NCBI GenBank assembly: GCA_016788045.1
Contig: JAEUTG010000028.1
Coordinates: forward strand, 1-64,000
Direction: 5' to 3'
DNA length: 64,000 nt
Source: Bacteroidales bacterium
GTDB lineage: Bacteria; Bacteroidota; Bacteroidia; Bacteroidales; Lentimicrobiaceae
A program made the translations under genes and the position numbers. Positions 50,516 through 60,296 of the stretch are shown here, piece after piece (within the stretch, counting starts at the first letter, position 1; the number at the start of each line of letters is the position of its first letter). The notes under the pieces were generated by a model. The model was given only the letters and a program-made list of their open reading frames with translations. It did not search any database and was not told the DNA's origin.

Positions 50516-52438
50516 TCAATGAACCATCATCTTCCTGGAAGCTTTTTCACCATTGGCGAAAACAGTGTAGGTGTAGATTCCGGGTTTAAATGTTTTGGCA
50601 TCAATGGTCAGGATGCATTTGCCGGCCTGATAAGTAGCAGCAGGAATTTCATAAACCTTCTGTCCGACAAGGTTATATACTTCAAGACTTACGCTTGATT
50701 TTTTAACCAGACTTACATCCACCTGTGAAGTTCCGGTGAAGGGGTTGGGATAATTCTGAGAAACTGCCAGCAGAGATACCGGAGCGTCAATATCAGGGGT
50801 GCTGATGTTGGTAAAATCAGCTTCGGTGAAACCAGGTCCGCTGAAGTACATATGGGAAACAGGGTCATTTTCGGTTGCACCGTTAACACTGGTTGAAACC
50901 GGGATATGGTAAACGGCGCCTTCTGTAAGCACATAATCCGATACATGCAACCAGAAATTGTCGCCCCAGTAATCTGACAATACAGTAACATTCACCGGAT
51001 CAGTATAATGCTGGTTGGTAACATCGTAACCCCAGATAAAGAGATCGGGCTGCATGTTGGTGGTAACACCGCCGCCCCAGAGGGTTGGATCGGTATCGGC
51101 CCAGGCAACAAAAACTTTCGATCCGTCGGCGTTGCGGCTCATGTTGATACGCTGGTCGAGTGATACGGTAAGATAGTCTTCCAAACCTTCTGAACGCAGT
51201 GAATCAACGAACTGTGCATTCCAGGTACCATCGCCGTTCATAAACAGGTCAAACACGAGCAACGGCTCTTCGGTGTAGAAGTAATTCAATGAATCGGGAT
51301 GGATGGAGTTGGTGCTTCTGATGAGACCGGCAATATGAAGGTTACCATACATGTCAACGGTAGCTCCGTTGTTGGTCTGGTTTTCAGGGGCAGCCCATTT
51401 GTTGTAGAAACGGGGAACTACCACATCGAAATCAGCCCTGGTTGGCCAGAGGTACTCATAGAAGGTGTTGATCTGTGAGAAATCAAAAGGCTCAATCTTG
51501 TCCCAGGAAACACCATGGTCGGTGGTTTTGTAAACAACCGGCCATTCAACACCGTAAGGATTGTATTCGGTATCGGCATCTACAGCTGTTCCAAAAAGAT
51601 AACCAACTGAACCGTCGGGTGAGAATACCATACGGGTGGCATCAATACGGCCGTCTTCAAGCAGATCAGGCCTTACCTCTACACGGGTGGTTTCCCAGTC
51701 TACCTGGTTGGTAGCATCGTTAAAAACACCGTTGAGTACTTCCCAGCCTTCGTGGGTATAGGCAGTTGAAGTTCCATTGAGACGGGCAGATGCAACATGA
51801 ATATTACCATCAGGTGTAGCAGTAAGACCAATATTGGTATGGTTCAGATAAACGGTCGGCTGATTGTTCTCAAAAACCGCAGCGTTGTCGGTTCCGCCAA
51901 TCCTGCAGCTGCCAAAGTACTGACCTTTCCAGCCTGCCGCATCCGTGAACGGACCGGCATAAATCGTAAACATGTTAGCAGGATCTGTATTCCCGGCAGG
52001 GTTGTACACCACTGTGCTCGGGTACCTGAAATTAAAACCTGCCTGGGGATTGATAACGAAGTTGGTGAAATTTGCACCATAATCGGTAGAATAGGCAATC
52101 CTCAGATCGTTACCCGTAGCTCCGAATGAACCTCCTGCGCGGTTACCGAATACCACCATATTTGCTTCAGGGATAGCCGAAACAACCCGCTGATCGGTGT
52201 TGAAGATTCCGAAAAGGTTGGATGAAGAAGAAACATTGGTTTTGAGCAGATCACCGCTCCTGTTAAGCAGCACTTCATATGAATTGCCTGCGTTCTGAGA
52301 AGCAGCTTCATTGGAATAGTTCAGGCCCAGGTCGGCTTTCCGCGGTTCAACCTTGTGAACCTTGTTTAAGTTTCGCTGCTGTGCCCCGGCAAAAAGACCT
52401 ACGCTTAAAGCCAGACTGAGTAGTAAAGACTTTTTCAT
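50516..52438 (-). CDS. BNR-like T9SS cargo, third family member
   Basis: A 640-residue secreted protein: signal peptide MKKSLLLSLALSVGLFAGAQ; a central beta-propeller-like region (GSFGATGNDLRIAYSTDYGANFTNF, VYKTTDHGVSWDKIEPFDFSQ) related to but much more divergent than the next two genes; and a type A sorting domain (VSQNYPNPFTGTSQVDVSLVKKSSVSLEVYNLVGQ ... GIYTYTVFANGEKASRKMMVH). The sorting domain is nearly the same as in copy 1, while the N-terminal part differs, as if the C-termini had been shared or exchanged. Function unknown; it should be exported by T9SS. Confidence 0.85.
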   Translation of the reverse strand: MKKSLLLSLALSVGLFAGAQQRNLNKVHKVEPRKADLGLNYSNEAASQNAGNSYEVLLNRSGDLLKTNVSSSSNLFGIFNTDQRVVSAIPEANMVVFGNRAGGSFGATGNDLRIAYSTDYGANFTNFVINPQAGFNFRYPSTVVYNPAGNTDPANMFTIYAGPFTDAAGWKGQYFGSCRIGGTDNAAVFENNQPTVYLNHTNIGLTATPDGNIHVASARLNGTSTAYTHEGWEVLNGVFNDATNQVDWETTRVEVRPDLLEDGRIDATRMVFSPDGSVGYLFGTAVDADTEYNPYGVEWPVVYKTTDHGVSWDKIEPFDFSQINTFYEYLWPTRADFDVVVPRFYNKWAAPENQTNNGATVDMYGNLHIAGLIRSTNSIHPDSLNYFYTEEPLLVFDLFMNGDGTWNAQFVDSLRSEGLEDYLTVSLDQRINMSRNADGSKVFVAWADTDPTLWGGGVTTNMQPDLFIWGYDVTNQHYTDPVNVTVLSDYWGDNFWLHVSDYVLTEGAVYHIPVSTSVNGATENDPVSHMYFSGPGFTEADFTNISTPDIDAPVSLLAVSQNYPNPFTGTSQVDVSLVKKSSVSLEVYNLVGQKVYEIPAATYQAGKCILTIDAKTFKPGIYTYTVFANGEKASRKMMVH

Positions 52439-52505
52439 GATGAGATTGAGTTTAAAAAATGGGATGATTAGGTTAATTTGGTGTAAATTGGTAGCTCTCT
52501 CAATG

Positions 52506-52513
52506 CAAAGTTA
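52506..52513 (-). promoter_or_regulatory. -7 promoter box of the third BNR-like gene
   Basis: The minus strand reads TAACTTTG, followed by C, fitting TAnnTTTG. It lies 67 bp before the ATG at 52438. Confidence 0.55.
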
Positions 52514-52660
52514 CTATAAAAGAAAAGTGAAACTGCACGAAAAGGAAATTCTTTTCAAATTTTAGTGGCATGCAATTATTTCGATGTATGCATACAATCA
52601 AGGTGTTACACGATTATAGATAGGGTGCGGAAAATAAAAAACCAGAAAACGTGCAGTGTT

Positions 52661-53851
52661 TCAGGATTTAAGTGCACTTTGCCTGGTGTCGCGCGGAATG
52701 GTGGTAGCCCGCTGCGATTTGTCAGATTCATTAAACAGGCAGCGATAGGTGATGTGCCTTTTTGCAAAATAACCGCCCACGGACTCATGCAGCTGGCGCA
52801 TTTTCGGATTAAAATCGCCTACCCACGACAACTCGATTTCCTTGTAATTGGGCCTCTTCTTCATCACTTTCTCCATATGCCAGAAGATGGCTGACTCAAT
52901 ACCCGATTTCTGGAATTTCGGACGAATGCCCATCACTGTTATGCGGCAGCGGGTAAATATATCTTTCTTTCTCAGATACCAGAACTTCAGTTTTCCGAAA
53001 AAGCTGATTTTCCCCCTGAAATACTTTAATATCTCGTTGGCATCGGGAATCATTACCAGAAATGCAATCGGCACCTCGTCGTGATAAGCAAACCAGATAA
53101 ATTCATCCACCATAATGGGCTTGAGTTCCTCCAGAGATTTCAGCAACACACCGGTTTCGATGGGGGTGAAATTCTCATGAAACTGCCAGGCATCGTCATA
53201 AATCTCCTTGAAATCATTGAGAAACCTTTCACTCTGCTTCCAATCGAAGTGCCTGAATGAATAGCCGGGTCGTTGCCTGACCCAGTCTGCAATTTTCCAG
53301 AAACGTTCAGGAAAGGGCCTGGTGAGGTCGAGATGGTTGGTAACCTGCTCAAAATAGGGTTTAAACCCGTATGCTTCGAAGAACTCTTTGTAATAAGGGA
53401 AGTTGTAATTCATTCCAAAACTGGGATGGGTGTAACCTTCAACCAGCAATCCCCAGAAGTTGTCATTTTCTCCGAAGTTTACCGGTCCGTCCATGGCTTC
53501 CATACCCCGGTCGGCCAGCCACTCCCTGCAACGGTCAAACATCAGGAAAGCGGCATTCCGGTCATTGATACACTCGAAAAAACCCATGCCCCCGGTAGGC
53601 TGATCAAAATTATACGCCTTTTTTTTATTGATAAACGCGGCTACCCTGCCAATGATCTCCCCTCCATCGCTGTAAAGAACCCAGCGGATAGCTTCCCCAT
53701 GCGTGAAAAAAATGTTTTCAGCCGGATTAAAGACAGTCTCAACCATATTATCCGGAGGACAAACCCATACATGATCATCTTTATAAATAATACGGGCACA
53801 TTCAAGAAAATCGGTTGCAAGCTTTTTGCTCTTGACTTCAATCAGCTTCAT
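52661..53851 (-). CDS. GNAT-fold protein conserved in Bacteroidota
   Basis: The frame opens at 53914; the ATG at 53851 (MKLIEVKSKKLATDFLECARIIYKDD) fits the family better, giving 396 residues. N-terminal residues about 1-200 contain VWVCPPDNMVETVFNP, GEIIGRVAAFINKK, and DGPVNFGENDNFWGLLVEGYTHPSFGMNYN, a run typical of a large uncharacterised Bacteroidota family with N-acetyltransferase-like fold. The C-terminal part has VMGIRPKFQKSGIESAIFWHMEKVM, a GNAT-like acetyl-CoA loop, and ELSWVGDFNPKMRQLHESVGG-Y at the end. Cytoplasmic; substrate unknown. The tail (SDKSQRATTIPRDTRQSALKS) is unlikely to be structured. It stands alone, divergent from the Lpt permease gene. Confidence 0.8.
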   Translation of the reverse strand: MKLIEVKSKKLATDFLECARIIYKDDHVWVCPPDNMVETVFNPAENIFFTHGEAIRWVLYSDGGEIIGRVAAFINKKKAYNFDQPTGGMGFFECINDRNAAFLMFDRCREWLADRGMEAMDGPVNFGENDNFWGLLVEGYTHPSFGMNYNFPYYKEFFEAYGFKPYFEQVTNHLDLTRPFPERFWKIADWVRQRPGYSFRHFDWKQSERFLNDFKEIYDDAWQFHENFTPIETGVLLKSLEELKPIMVDEFIWFAYHDEVPIAFLVMIPDANEILKYFRGKISFFGKLKFWYLRKKDIFTRCRITVMGIRPKFQKSGIESAIFWHMEKVMKKRPNYKEIELSWVGDFNPKMRQLHESVGGYFAKRHITYRCLFNESDKSQRATTIPRDTRQSALKS

Positions 53852-53989
53852 AACAATCAGTGTTAAATTATCATGCAAATGTAGGCAGTTTGAATCAGAG
53901 ATAACACGCAACAATCAACAATAAAGCAACAAATGCAGGGCCATATCCATCACAGTTCAGCAAAATGGCTCAGGCTACCAACATTTGCT

Positions 53990-53997
53990 TATTTTTG
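53990..53997 (+). promoter_or_regulatory. -7 promoter box of the Lpt permease gene
   Basis: TATTTTTG, followed by CT, fits TAnnTTTG and lies 20 bp before the GTG at 54018. A TTG start at 53985 would lie upstream of the transcript, so the GTG is preferred. Confidence 0.6.
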
Positions 53998-54017
53998 CTG
54001 CATCAATAACCTCAATT

Positions 54018-55484
54018 GTGAAGCGCTTATACCTTCTATTACTCAGATCGTATCTCGGACCGCTGATTCTGACTTTTTTCATCGCCCTGTTTATCCTGGT
54101 GATGCAGTTTTTATGGAAATACATCGACGATCTGGTAGGTAAGGGGCTTCAATGGCATGTCATCGGCCAGCTGCTGTTTTATGCCTCAGCAACCTTTGTC
54201 CCCCTGGCACTTCCACTGTCCATCCTTTTGTCATCACTCATGACTTTCGGCAATCTCGGTGAACGATACGAACTGGTAGCCATCAAGTCGGCCGGAATTT
54301 CGCTCAGCACCGTTATGCGGCCACTGGTTGTGCTTTCAATCGTAATCAGCATTTTTGCCTTCTTTTTTTCAAACAATGTGCTTCCTGTTGCAAACCTTAA
54401 GTTCAAATCGATCCTGTATGATGTCAGGCAGCAGAAACTTGCCCTGAATATCAGGGAAGGTATCTTTTACAACGGGATTGATGGCTATGTGATGAGAATC
54501 GGCACCAAAGACAAGGATGGCACTGGAATTAAAGATGTAATGATTTACGACCATTCATCCAGAATGGGCAATACCACGGTTACCCGGGCTGATTCGGGCA
54601 GGATGATCCAGAGTGCCGACGGGAGCCTCCTCGAATTGTATCTTTTTAACGGATACAACTACGATGAGAGTGCCGACAAGCGCAATGATCTCAAAAGACC
54701 CTTTCAGAGGACATATTTCAAGGAGCAGTACCAGAAGTTTGACCTCTCGCAGTTCAAACTGATGCGCACCAATGAAGCGCTTTTCAGAAATCACTACCAG
54801 ATGCTGAACCTGAAACAGCTGACAACCTCGGAGGATTCACTGAAAAAAGAGATCGGCAACCGCCGCGAGGGGCTGCATCGCAGCATCTCGATGAGCTATT
54901 ACCACAACAGGCAACTTGATTCAGGCAGCATCAGCCTCAGGGCATCAGACACTGCCCTGGCCAGATACCGCATGGCTGCCCTGCAGAATCTTCCGAAAGA
55001 TGAAAGGATAAAAGTATATGATGCTGCCATCAGTTCAGCGCGCAATGCCCGCAACAATGTGGATTATGTGCGCAACGATCTGAAAGAGCGTGAAACCCTG
55101 CTTTACAAGCATGAAGTTGAATGGCACCGTAAGTTCACCCTCTCCTTTGCCTGTCTGGTCCTGTTTTTTATCGGGGCACCGCTCGGGGCCATCATCCGGA
55201 AAGGCGGGCTCGGATTACCACTGGTGATTTCCATCGTATTTTTTGTCATTTACCATGTTATATCCATGACCGGCGAAAAATCAGTAAAGGCCGGGCAGAT
55301 GGAGCCCCTCATGGGGATGTGGCTTTCTTCAGCAGTGCTGCTGCCGCTGGGGGTTATCCTCACGATGAAGGCGACTTCCGATTCACCGCTCTTTGATCCT
55401 GATGTCTGGAAAAGGTTTTTCCTTAGCCGCTTCAGCAGGAAACAGGCAACAGACACGTCAAACCAAAATGCCAGGGAAGAATGA
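54018..55484 (+). CDS. LptF/LptG-family lipopolysaccharide export permease
   Basis: A 488-residue inner-membrane permease of the YjgP/YjgQ (LptF/LptG) family that, with the LptB ATPase, moves lipopolysaccharide to the periplasm. The GTG start is chosen because VKRLYLLLLRSYLGPLILTFFIALFILVMQFLWKYIDDLVGKGL begins as these proteins do and the -7 box lies just upstream. Six hydrophobic helices (three N-terminal about 15-115, three C-terminal about 375-460) flank a large periplasmic beta-jellyroll domain (about 125-370). FGNLGERYELVAIKSAGIS is the family's coupling-helix motif, and GAPLGAIIRKGGLGLPLV is the C-terminal one. It overlaps the next gene (glycosyltransferase) by 4 bp (ATGA). Confidence 0.9.
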   Translation: MKRLYLLLLRSYLGPLILTFFIALFILVMQFLWKYIDDLVGKGLQWHVIGQLLFYASATFVPLALPLSILLSSLMTFGNLGERYELVAIKSAGISLSTVMRPLVVLSIVISIFAFFFSNNVLPVANLKFKSILYDVRQQKLALNIREGIFYNGIDGYVMRIGTKDKDGTGIKDVMIYDHSSRMGNTTVTRADSGRMIQSADGSLLELYLFNGYNYDESADKRNDLKRPFQRTYFKEQYQKFDLSQFKLMRTNEALFRNHYQMLNLKQLTTSEDSLKKEIGNRREGLHRSISMSYYHNRQLDSGSISLRASDTALARYRMAALQNLPKDERIKVYDAAISSARNARNNVDYVRNDLKERETLLYKHEVEWHRKFTLSFACLVLFFIGAPLGAIIRKGGLGLPLVISIVFFVIYHVISMTGEKSVKAGQMEPLMGMWLSSAVLLPLGVILTMKATSDSPLFDPDVWKRFFLSRFSRKQATDTSNQNAREE

Positions 55485-56683
55485 ACATTCTGTTGCTTTG
55501 TAACAAATCGCCCTGGCCCCCGAAAGAAGGCGGCCCCATCGCCATGAATGCCATGGTTACCGGATTGATGCAGGCAGGTCACCTGGTAAAGGTATTGGCC
55601 ATTAACAGCAACAAGTACAATATTCCTGAAGACTCAATTCCGACTGAATACCGCCGCAGTACCCGTTTTGAAACTGTATATATTGACCTGTCGGTGAAGC
55701 CCTGGCCAGCGTTTCTCAACCTGTTTACAGGCCGGTCGTACCATGTGGAAAGATTTATTTCTGAAGATTTCAGCAGCACACTGATCAGTGTACTGAAGAC
55801 TGAAAAATTCGACATTATTCAGTTTGAAACCCTGTTTACAACGCCCTATCTGCCTCTGATAAAAAAGTATTCATCAGCCAGGCTGGTGCTGAGGGCACAC
55901 AACATTGAGCACCTGATCTGGAAAAGGGTCGCTTCCAAAAGCAGAAACCCCCTGAAAAGACTCTACCTTACCCATCTCTGGAAAACACTCAGAAAATATG
56001 AGTTTGAGACGTTGAATCAGGTGGATGGGATCGTTGCCATCACCGGCAAGGATGCCGAAAGTTTCAGAAAAATGGCTTCGCATACGCCTGTTACGGGCAT
56101 TCCCTTCGGCATAGATACCGGAAAGGCCGTTACGGTTATTGCGGTAGCCAGGCCGCCGGCAACGTTATTCCACATTGGTGCCATGAACTGGATTCCGAAC
56201 CAGGAGGGAATCCGGTGGTTCCTCCAGAAAGTATGGCCTGTTCTGGTAAAGAAATATCCGGACCTGACATTCCACCTTGCCGGACGTGAAATGCCTGCCT
56301 GGCTCAAAAACCTGAAAATGAAAGGCGTTGTCGTTGATGGAGAAGTTCCTGACGCTGCCCGCTATATGGAGAACCACAGTATAATGGTAGTTCCGCTTTT
56401 TTCAGGCAGCGGCATCCGGATCAAAATCGTGGAAGGAATGCTGGCCGGTAAAGCCATTGTAACCACAGCCATCGGCGCTGAAGGGATTGATTGCAGCAAC
56501 GGCGATAACATACTCATTGCCGGAGACCGTGATGCTTTTGTTGAAAAAATCGGATTGCTTCTGGAAAATCCATCGCTCATACCAGAAATAGGTAGCAGAG
56601 CTCAGAAGACTGTTATCAGAAACCATGATAACCGGCAGCTGATGAGGAAAATTTCTGACTTTTACAGAGATATTCTTCATTAA
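55481..56683 (+). CDS. GT4-type glycosyltransferase
   Basis: A 400-residue glycosyltransferase of the GT-B fold. N-terminal Rossmann segment (MNILLLCNKSPWPPKEGGPIAMNAMVTGLMQAGHLVKVLAI), a conserved LVLRAHNIEHLIWKRV block, and a C-terminal nucleotide-sugar domain with LFHIGAMNWIPNQEGIRWFL, FHLAGREMP, and the E-x7-E-type motif around GSGIRIKIVEGMLAGKAIVTTAIGAEGI. Acceptor and sugar are unknown. Translation is coupled to the LptF/LptG permease (4-bp overlap), which suggests work on lipopolysaccharide or a surface glycan. The next gene is another glycosyltransferase with its own promoter. Confidence 0.88.
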   Translation: MNILLLCNKSPWPPKEGGPIAMNAMVTGLMQAGHLVKVLAINSNKYNIPEDSIPTEYRRSTRFETVYIDLSVKPWPAFLNLFTGRSYHVERFISEDFSSTLISVLKTEKFDIIQFETLFTTPYLPLIKKYSSARLVLRAHNIEHLIWKRVASKSRNPLKRLYLTHLWKTLRKYEFETLNQVDGIVAITGKDAESFRKMASHTPVTGIPFGIDTGKAVTVIAVARPPATLFHIGAMNWIPNQEGIRWFLQKVWPVLVKKYPDLTFHLAGREMPAWLKNLKMKGVVVDGEVPDAARYMENHSIMVVPLFSGSGIRIKIVEGMLAGKAIVTTAIGAEGIDCSNGDNILIAGDRDAFVEKIGLLLENPSLIPEIGSRAQKTVIRNHDNRQLMRKISDFYRDILH

Positions 56684-56693
56684 GCTATTTTTT

Positions 56694-56701
56694 TACCTTT
56701 G
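56694..56701 (+). promoter_or_regulatory. -7 promoter box of the second glycosyltransferase gene
   Basis: TACCTTTG, followed by CAG, fits TAnnTTTG and lies 50 bp before the ATG at 56752. Confidence 0.6.
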
Positions 56702-56751
56702 CAGTTACCGACTACAGCATAACAGTCCAACCAAACCCTGCAACAGTCATA

Positions 56752-57936
56752 ATGAAACTTCTGGTGATCCTGCCCCGTTTTCCTTACCCCATTGAAAAGG
56801 GTGATAAATTGCGTGCCTACCACCAGATCAGGCTTCTTTCGAAATCGTTCGACATATTGCTGGTTGCCATCAGCCACCGACGGGTCAGCAAAGAGCACCT
56901 AGAAAAAGTAAAACCCTATTGCAAGTCCATTATCATTGTGCGGCAGAACTGGCTTTCGGCAGCATGGAATTTACTGGTTGCTCTCTTCAGAGGATGGCCG
57001 CTTCAGGCGGGGTATTACTACAGCAGCCGCAACCAAAGGACCATCGACCGGCTCATCAGCAAAGAAAAACCCGGACATATCTATTGTCAGCTACTCCGGA
57101 CTGCTGCCTATGCCAGAAACTTCAAAGGGCCGAAAACGCTCGACTATCAGGATGTATTCTCAAAAGGCATCGAACGACGGATACCCACGGCCAGCCTGCT
57201 GATGAAACCGCTGCTGAAATTTGAATACAAAAGGCTGCTGAAATATGAAAAACAGCTTTTCAGTCAGTTCGACAACAAAACCATCATTTCGAAACCCGAC
57301 AGAGACTTTATCAATCATCCCGACAAGGAAAAAATAGAGATTATACCCAATGGCGTTGACCGGAAGTATTTTAATCCCGGAAAGGGTGTGATTACGCATG
57401 AACTGATTTTTACCGGCAATATGGGTTACCCGCCCAATGTAGATTGTGCCGAATATCTGGTGAATAAAGTTTTACCGCTGATTCACAGGAAATTTCCTGA
57501 AGCCAGGCTGATGCTGGCCGGGGCCTCGCCTCATGCCCGGGTAAAATCGCTGGCTTCCGGCAAGGTTACCGTCACCGGTTGGGTTGATGACATCCGCTCG
57601 TGCTATTCAAGTGCCATGATATTTATGGCACCGATGCAGATAGGAACCGGTCTTCAGAATAAACTGCTTGAAGCCATGTCGATGCGTCTGCCATGCATCA
57701 CTTCCTCCCTGTGCAATGCTGCATTGGGTGCAGGTGATGGTAGCGAGATTCTGGTAGGCGATACCCCGAAACAGGTTGCTGACCACGCAATAGCTCTGCT
57801 TTCTGACCCTGAATTGAGGCAAAAGGTTGCTGAAAACGGCTTTTTCTTCAGCCGGAGGAACTACAGCTGGGAAAGCGCCAATGAGAAACTATCATCCCTC
57901 ATTTCCGGAACTGACAAATCGAAATCAGCACTTTAA
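56752..57936 (+). CDS. GT4-type glycosyltransferase (TIGR03087-like)
   Basis: A 394-residue GT-B glycosyltransferase. MKLLVILPRFPYPIEKGDKLRAYHQIRLLSK at the start and HIYCQLLRTAAYARNFKGPKTLDYQDVFSKGIERR resemble the TIGR03087 sugar-transferase group, associated with exopolysaccharide systems. The C-terminal domain has IEIIPNGVDRKYFNP, LIFTGNMGYPPNVDCAEYLV, LMLAGASPHARVKSLAS and a sugar-nucleotide motif in GTGLQNKLLEAMSMRLPCITSS. Donor and acceptor unknown. It follows another glycosyltransferase and an Lpt permease, so a role in surface glycan building is plausible. Confidence 0.88.
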   Translation: MKLLVILPRFPYPIEKGDKLRAYHQIRLLSKSFDILLVAISHRRVSKEHLEKVKPYCKSIIIVRQNWLSAAWNLLVALFRGWPLQAGYYYSSRNQRTIDRLISKEKPGHIYCQLLRTAAYARNFKGPKTLDYQDVFSKGIERRIPTASLLMKPLLKFEYKRLLKYEKQLFSQFDNKTIISKPDRDFINHPDKEKIEIIPNGVDRKYFNPGKGVITHELIFTGNMGYPPNVDCAEYLVNKVLPLIHRKFPEARLMLAGASPHARVKSLASGKVTVTGWVDDIRSCYSSAMIFMAPMQIGTGLQNKLLEAMSMRLPCITSSLCNAALGAGDGSEILVGDTPKQVADHAIALLSDPELRQKVAENGFFFSRRNYSWESANEKLSSLISGTDKSKSAL

Positions 57937-57994
57937 CACTCATTACAACACCCCGGAAATTAAATTCGCAGGTTACAAACCGATAATTTATACA

Positions 57995-58002
57995 TAAATT
58001 TG
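57995..58002 (+). promoter_or_regulatory. -7 promoter box of the TPR histidine kinase gene
   Basis: TAAATTTG fits TAnnTTTG and lies 15 bp before the ATG at 58018; a TTA lies at the -33 position. Confidence 0.5.
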
Positions 58003-58017
58003 ACCACATTTAACTGA

Positions 58018-60207
58018 ATGATGAACAGAATCCTCGCAAGGTTATCGCTCCTTTTTGTGCTTTTTTCAGGTACCGGTATTCAGTTACACGGAACTGAAAC
58101 GGAGAGAACCGGCAAAGAGGACATCAGGCAGTTGAATGTTCTGGTTTCACAGATGCTCTCGCAGTCGCCCGATAAGGCTCTCGCTCTGGGTATTGAAGCG
58201 CTGAAAAAGGCGAATGAAACCCTCGAAAGAAGCAATTCACAGGAAAACAAGAAACACAAAGCCGATGCCCTGAAAAATTTAGGCATCGCCCATTACTACC
58301 TCTCCAATTTCCGTCAGTCACTCGAGTATTATGAACAGGCACTGCTGATTTACCGGCAGATTAAAAACAACGATGGAATCGGTTCAACCCTCAACAATTC
58401 AGGACTGATTCTTGAAATCCAGGGTGACTATTCCGGATCGTTGAAAAGATACAATGAAGCGGCCGAGATTTTCTCAAAAACCGGCGATGAAAATAAACTA
58501 GCCCTTTCGTTTACCAACCTGGGCAACGCCTATTACAACCTTGGCCGTTTCGACAAAGCCCTTGATTACCTGAGCCAGGCACTTAAGATAAATGAAGCCA
58601 CTGGTGACAGCACCAGTTTAGCAAAGTCTTACAACAATATTGGCAATGTTTTCCTGAGTCTCAAAGATTTCAAGGTTGCCATTGACTACTACCAACGGGC
58701 TGAACTTATCAACAAACGGCAGAAAAACCTGAAAAGCCTTTCAACCAGCTACAGTAACCTGGGCATTGCCATGCAATCGATGGGCAAATATGATCAGGCC
58801 CTTGACTATAACCGCCTTTCAATCGAAACAGCCCGCAGTGTAAACGACCAGACGGGAATTATCTCGAGCCTGCTCAACATCGGTAATATCTATCAGGAAA
58901 CAGGAGATTACAGCCAGTCCCTGATTAACTACAGGGAAGCATTAAGGCTTTCAAACAACAATTACGATGGATACCTGCACGCCTCCATTCTTACAAGCCT
59001 CGGATCACTGAGAATCAAGCAGCATGAGTATGATGAAGCCATCTCAGAACTGGTAGAAGCACTCAAATTCGCCGAAAAATCAGGTTCGGCTATCCTCCTG
59101 CAGAATATTTACGCCAACCTGGCCGATGCCTGGGAAGCAAAAGGGGATTACAAAAGGGCATTTGAATACCTGACCAAACACAAATCGAGTTCCGACAGCA
59201 TTTACAATCAGGAGAGCAACGAACGCCTCAACCGCCTGAGGGTCAGTTTTGAATCGGAACAGACCGAACGTGACAACCAGTTACTGAGGCAGCAGAACAT
59301 CTTCAGCCAGCTGGCCCTGAAAAGACAGCAAATCATCAGAAACCTGTTGATTGCCATCTCTGTAATCATCATTGTTTCGCTGTTCTTCCTCTATTCCCTG
59401 TACCAGGGAAGGAAGAAAAAAAGCGAGTTGCTTGCTCAGCGTACCGAACAGATTCTCAGACAAAAGGAGGAACTCGGACTATTGTACAAAGAACAGTACA
59501 AGCAGAATGAAACGAAAAATAAATTCTTCAGCATCATTGCGCACGACCTGAAATCACCCTTCCAGTCTATTCTCGGATTTTCAGAACTTCTCAGCACTGA
59601 ATATGAGTACCTTACGGAGGAACAAAGAAAAGAAGCCGCGACCAACATTCTCAGTGTCTCGAACGACACTTACCGCCTGATTGAGAACCTTCTTGAATGG
59701 GGCCGTACCCAGACAGGTGCTGTAAAAGCTGCTTTCAGGTCGTTCAATGTCAAAGACCTGGTTGCAGAAACGCTTCCCTTGTTTCAGGCTCCCCTGAAAA
59801 AGAAAAGCATTGAGTTCAGCTATGATCTTCCTGCGCTGATTCAGGCCTGGGCCGATTATGATATGATCATGGCTGTATTCCGCAACATTGTATCAAATGC
59901 AATAAAATTCACCCCGGTGGGTGGCCGTATACATATAAAGCTCAGCCAGACCTCCGAGTTGGTTATCCTCAGTGTTACCGACACCGGAACCGGAATGGAG
60001 CCTGAAATTCTCGAACGGCTGTTTACCTTCGACCCCAAAGTGCAGCGGGCAGGAACCATGGGTGAACGGGGTACCGGGTTAGGCCTCGCACTCTGCCTCG
60101 AATTTATGGAACTCAATCACGGGAAAATCAAGGTTGAAAGTACGCCCGGCAAAGGAAGTACCTTTATGATAATGATGCAGCCTGTCAGCCGCAGAGCGGC
60201 AGATTAG
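58018..60207 (+). CDS. TPR-containing sensor histidine kinase
   Basis: A 729-residue membrane histidine kinase. Signal segment (about 1-22), then a periplasmic array of TPR repeats (about 40-400), including IAHYYLSNFRQSLEYYEQALLIY, NLGNAYYNLGRFDKALDYLSQALKI and NIGNVFLSLKDFKVAIDYYQRAE. A transmembrane helix (about 440-463, IIRNLLIAISVIIIVSLFFLYSLY) and a short coiled coil lead to the kinase core: H-box FFSIIAHDLKSPFQSILGF (His509), N-box NIVSNAIKFTP, G1 VTDTGTGM and G2 GTGLGLALCLEF. It lacks a receiver domain, and no response regulator is adjacent, so its partner is elsewhere. The long periplasmic TPR array suggests it senses a protein or envelope state. Confidence 0.9.
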   Translation: MMNRILARLSLLFVLFSGTGIQLHGTETERTGKEDIRQLNVLVSQMLSQSPDKALALGIEALKKANETLERSNSQENKKHKADALKNLGIAHYYLSNFRQSLEYYEQALLIYRQIKNNDGIGSTLNNSGLILEIQGDYSGSLKRYNEAAEIFSKTGDENKLALSFTNLGNAYYNLGRFDKALDYLSQALKINEATGDSTSLAKSYNNIGNVFLSLKDFKVAIDYYQRAELINKRQKNLKSLSTSYSNLGIAMQSMGKYDQALDYNRLSIETARSVNDQTGIISSLLNIGNIYQETGDYSQSLINYREALRLSNNNYDGYLHASILTSLGSLRIKQHEYDEAISELVEALKFAEKSGSAILLQNIYANLADAWEAKGDYKRAFEYLTKHKSSSDSIYNQESNERLNRLRVSFESEQTERDNQLLRQQNIFSQLALKRQQIIRNLLIAISVIIIVSLFFLYSLYQGRKKKSELLAQRTEQILRQKEELGLLYKEQYKQNETKNKFFSIIAHDLKSPFQSILGFSELLSTEYEYLTEEQRKEAATNILSVSNDTYRLIENLLEWGRTQTGAVKAAFRSFNVKDLVAETLPLFQAPLKKKSIEFSYDLPALIQAWADYDMIMAVFRNIVSNAIKFTPVGGRIHIKLSQTSELVILSVTDTGTGMEPEILERLFTFDPKVQRAGTMGERGTGLGLALCLEFMELNHGKIKVESTPGKGSTFMIMMQPVSRRAAD

Positions 60208-60271
60208 GACCCCGTGTTGCCTGCTGAATTCCTTCTTCCCATACCCTTCTGAAATTTTAACACAATTTGCG

Positions 60272-60279
60272 TATGTTTG
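60272..60279 (+). promoter_or_regulatory. -7 promoter box of ettA
   Basis: TATGTTTG, followed by CG, fits TAnnTTTG and lies 17 bp before the ATG at 60297. Confidence 0.55.
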
Positions 60280-60296
60280 CGTAAAGAATTTCAGAC

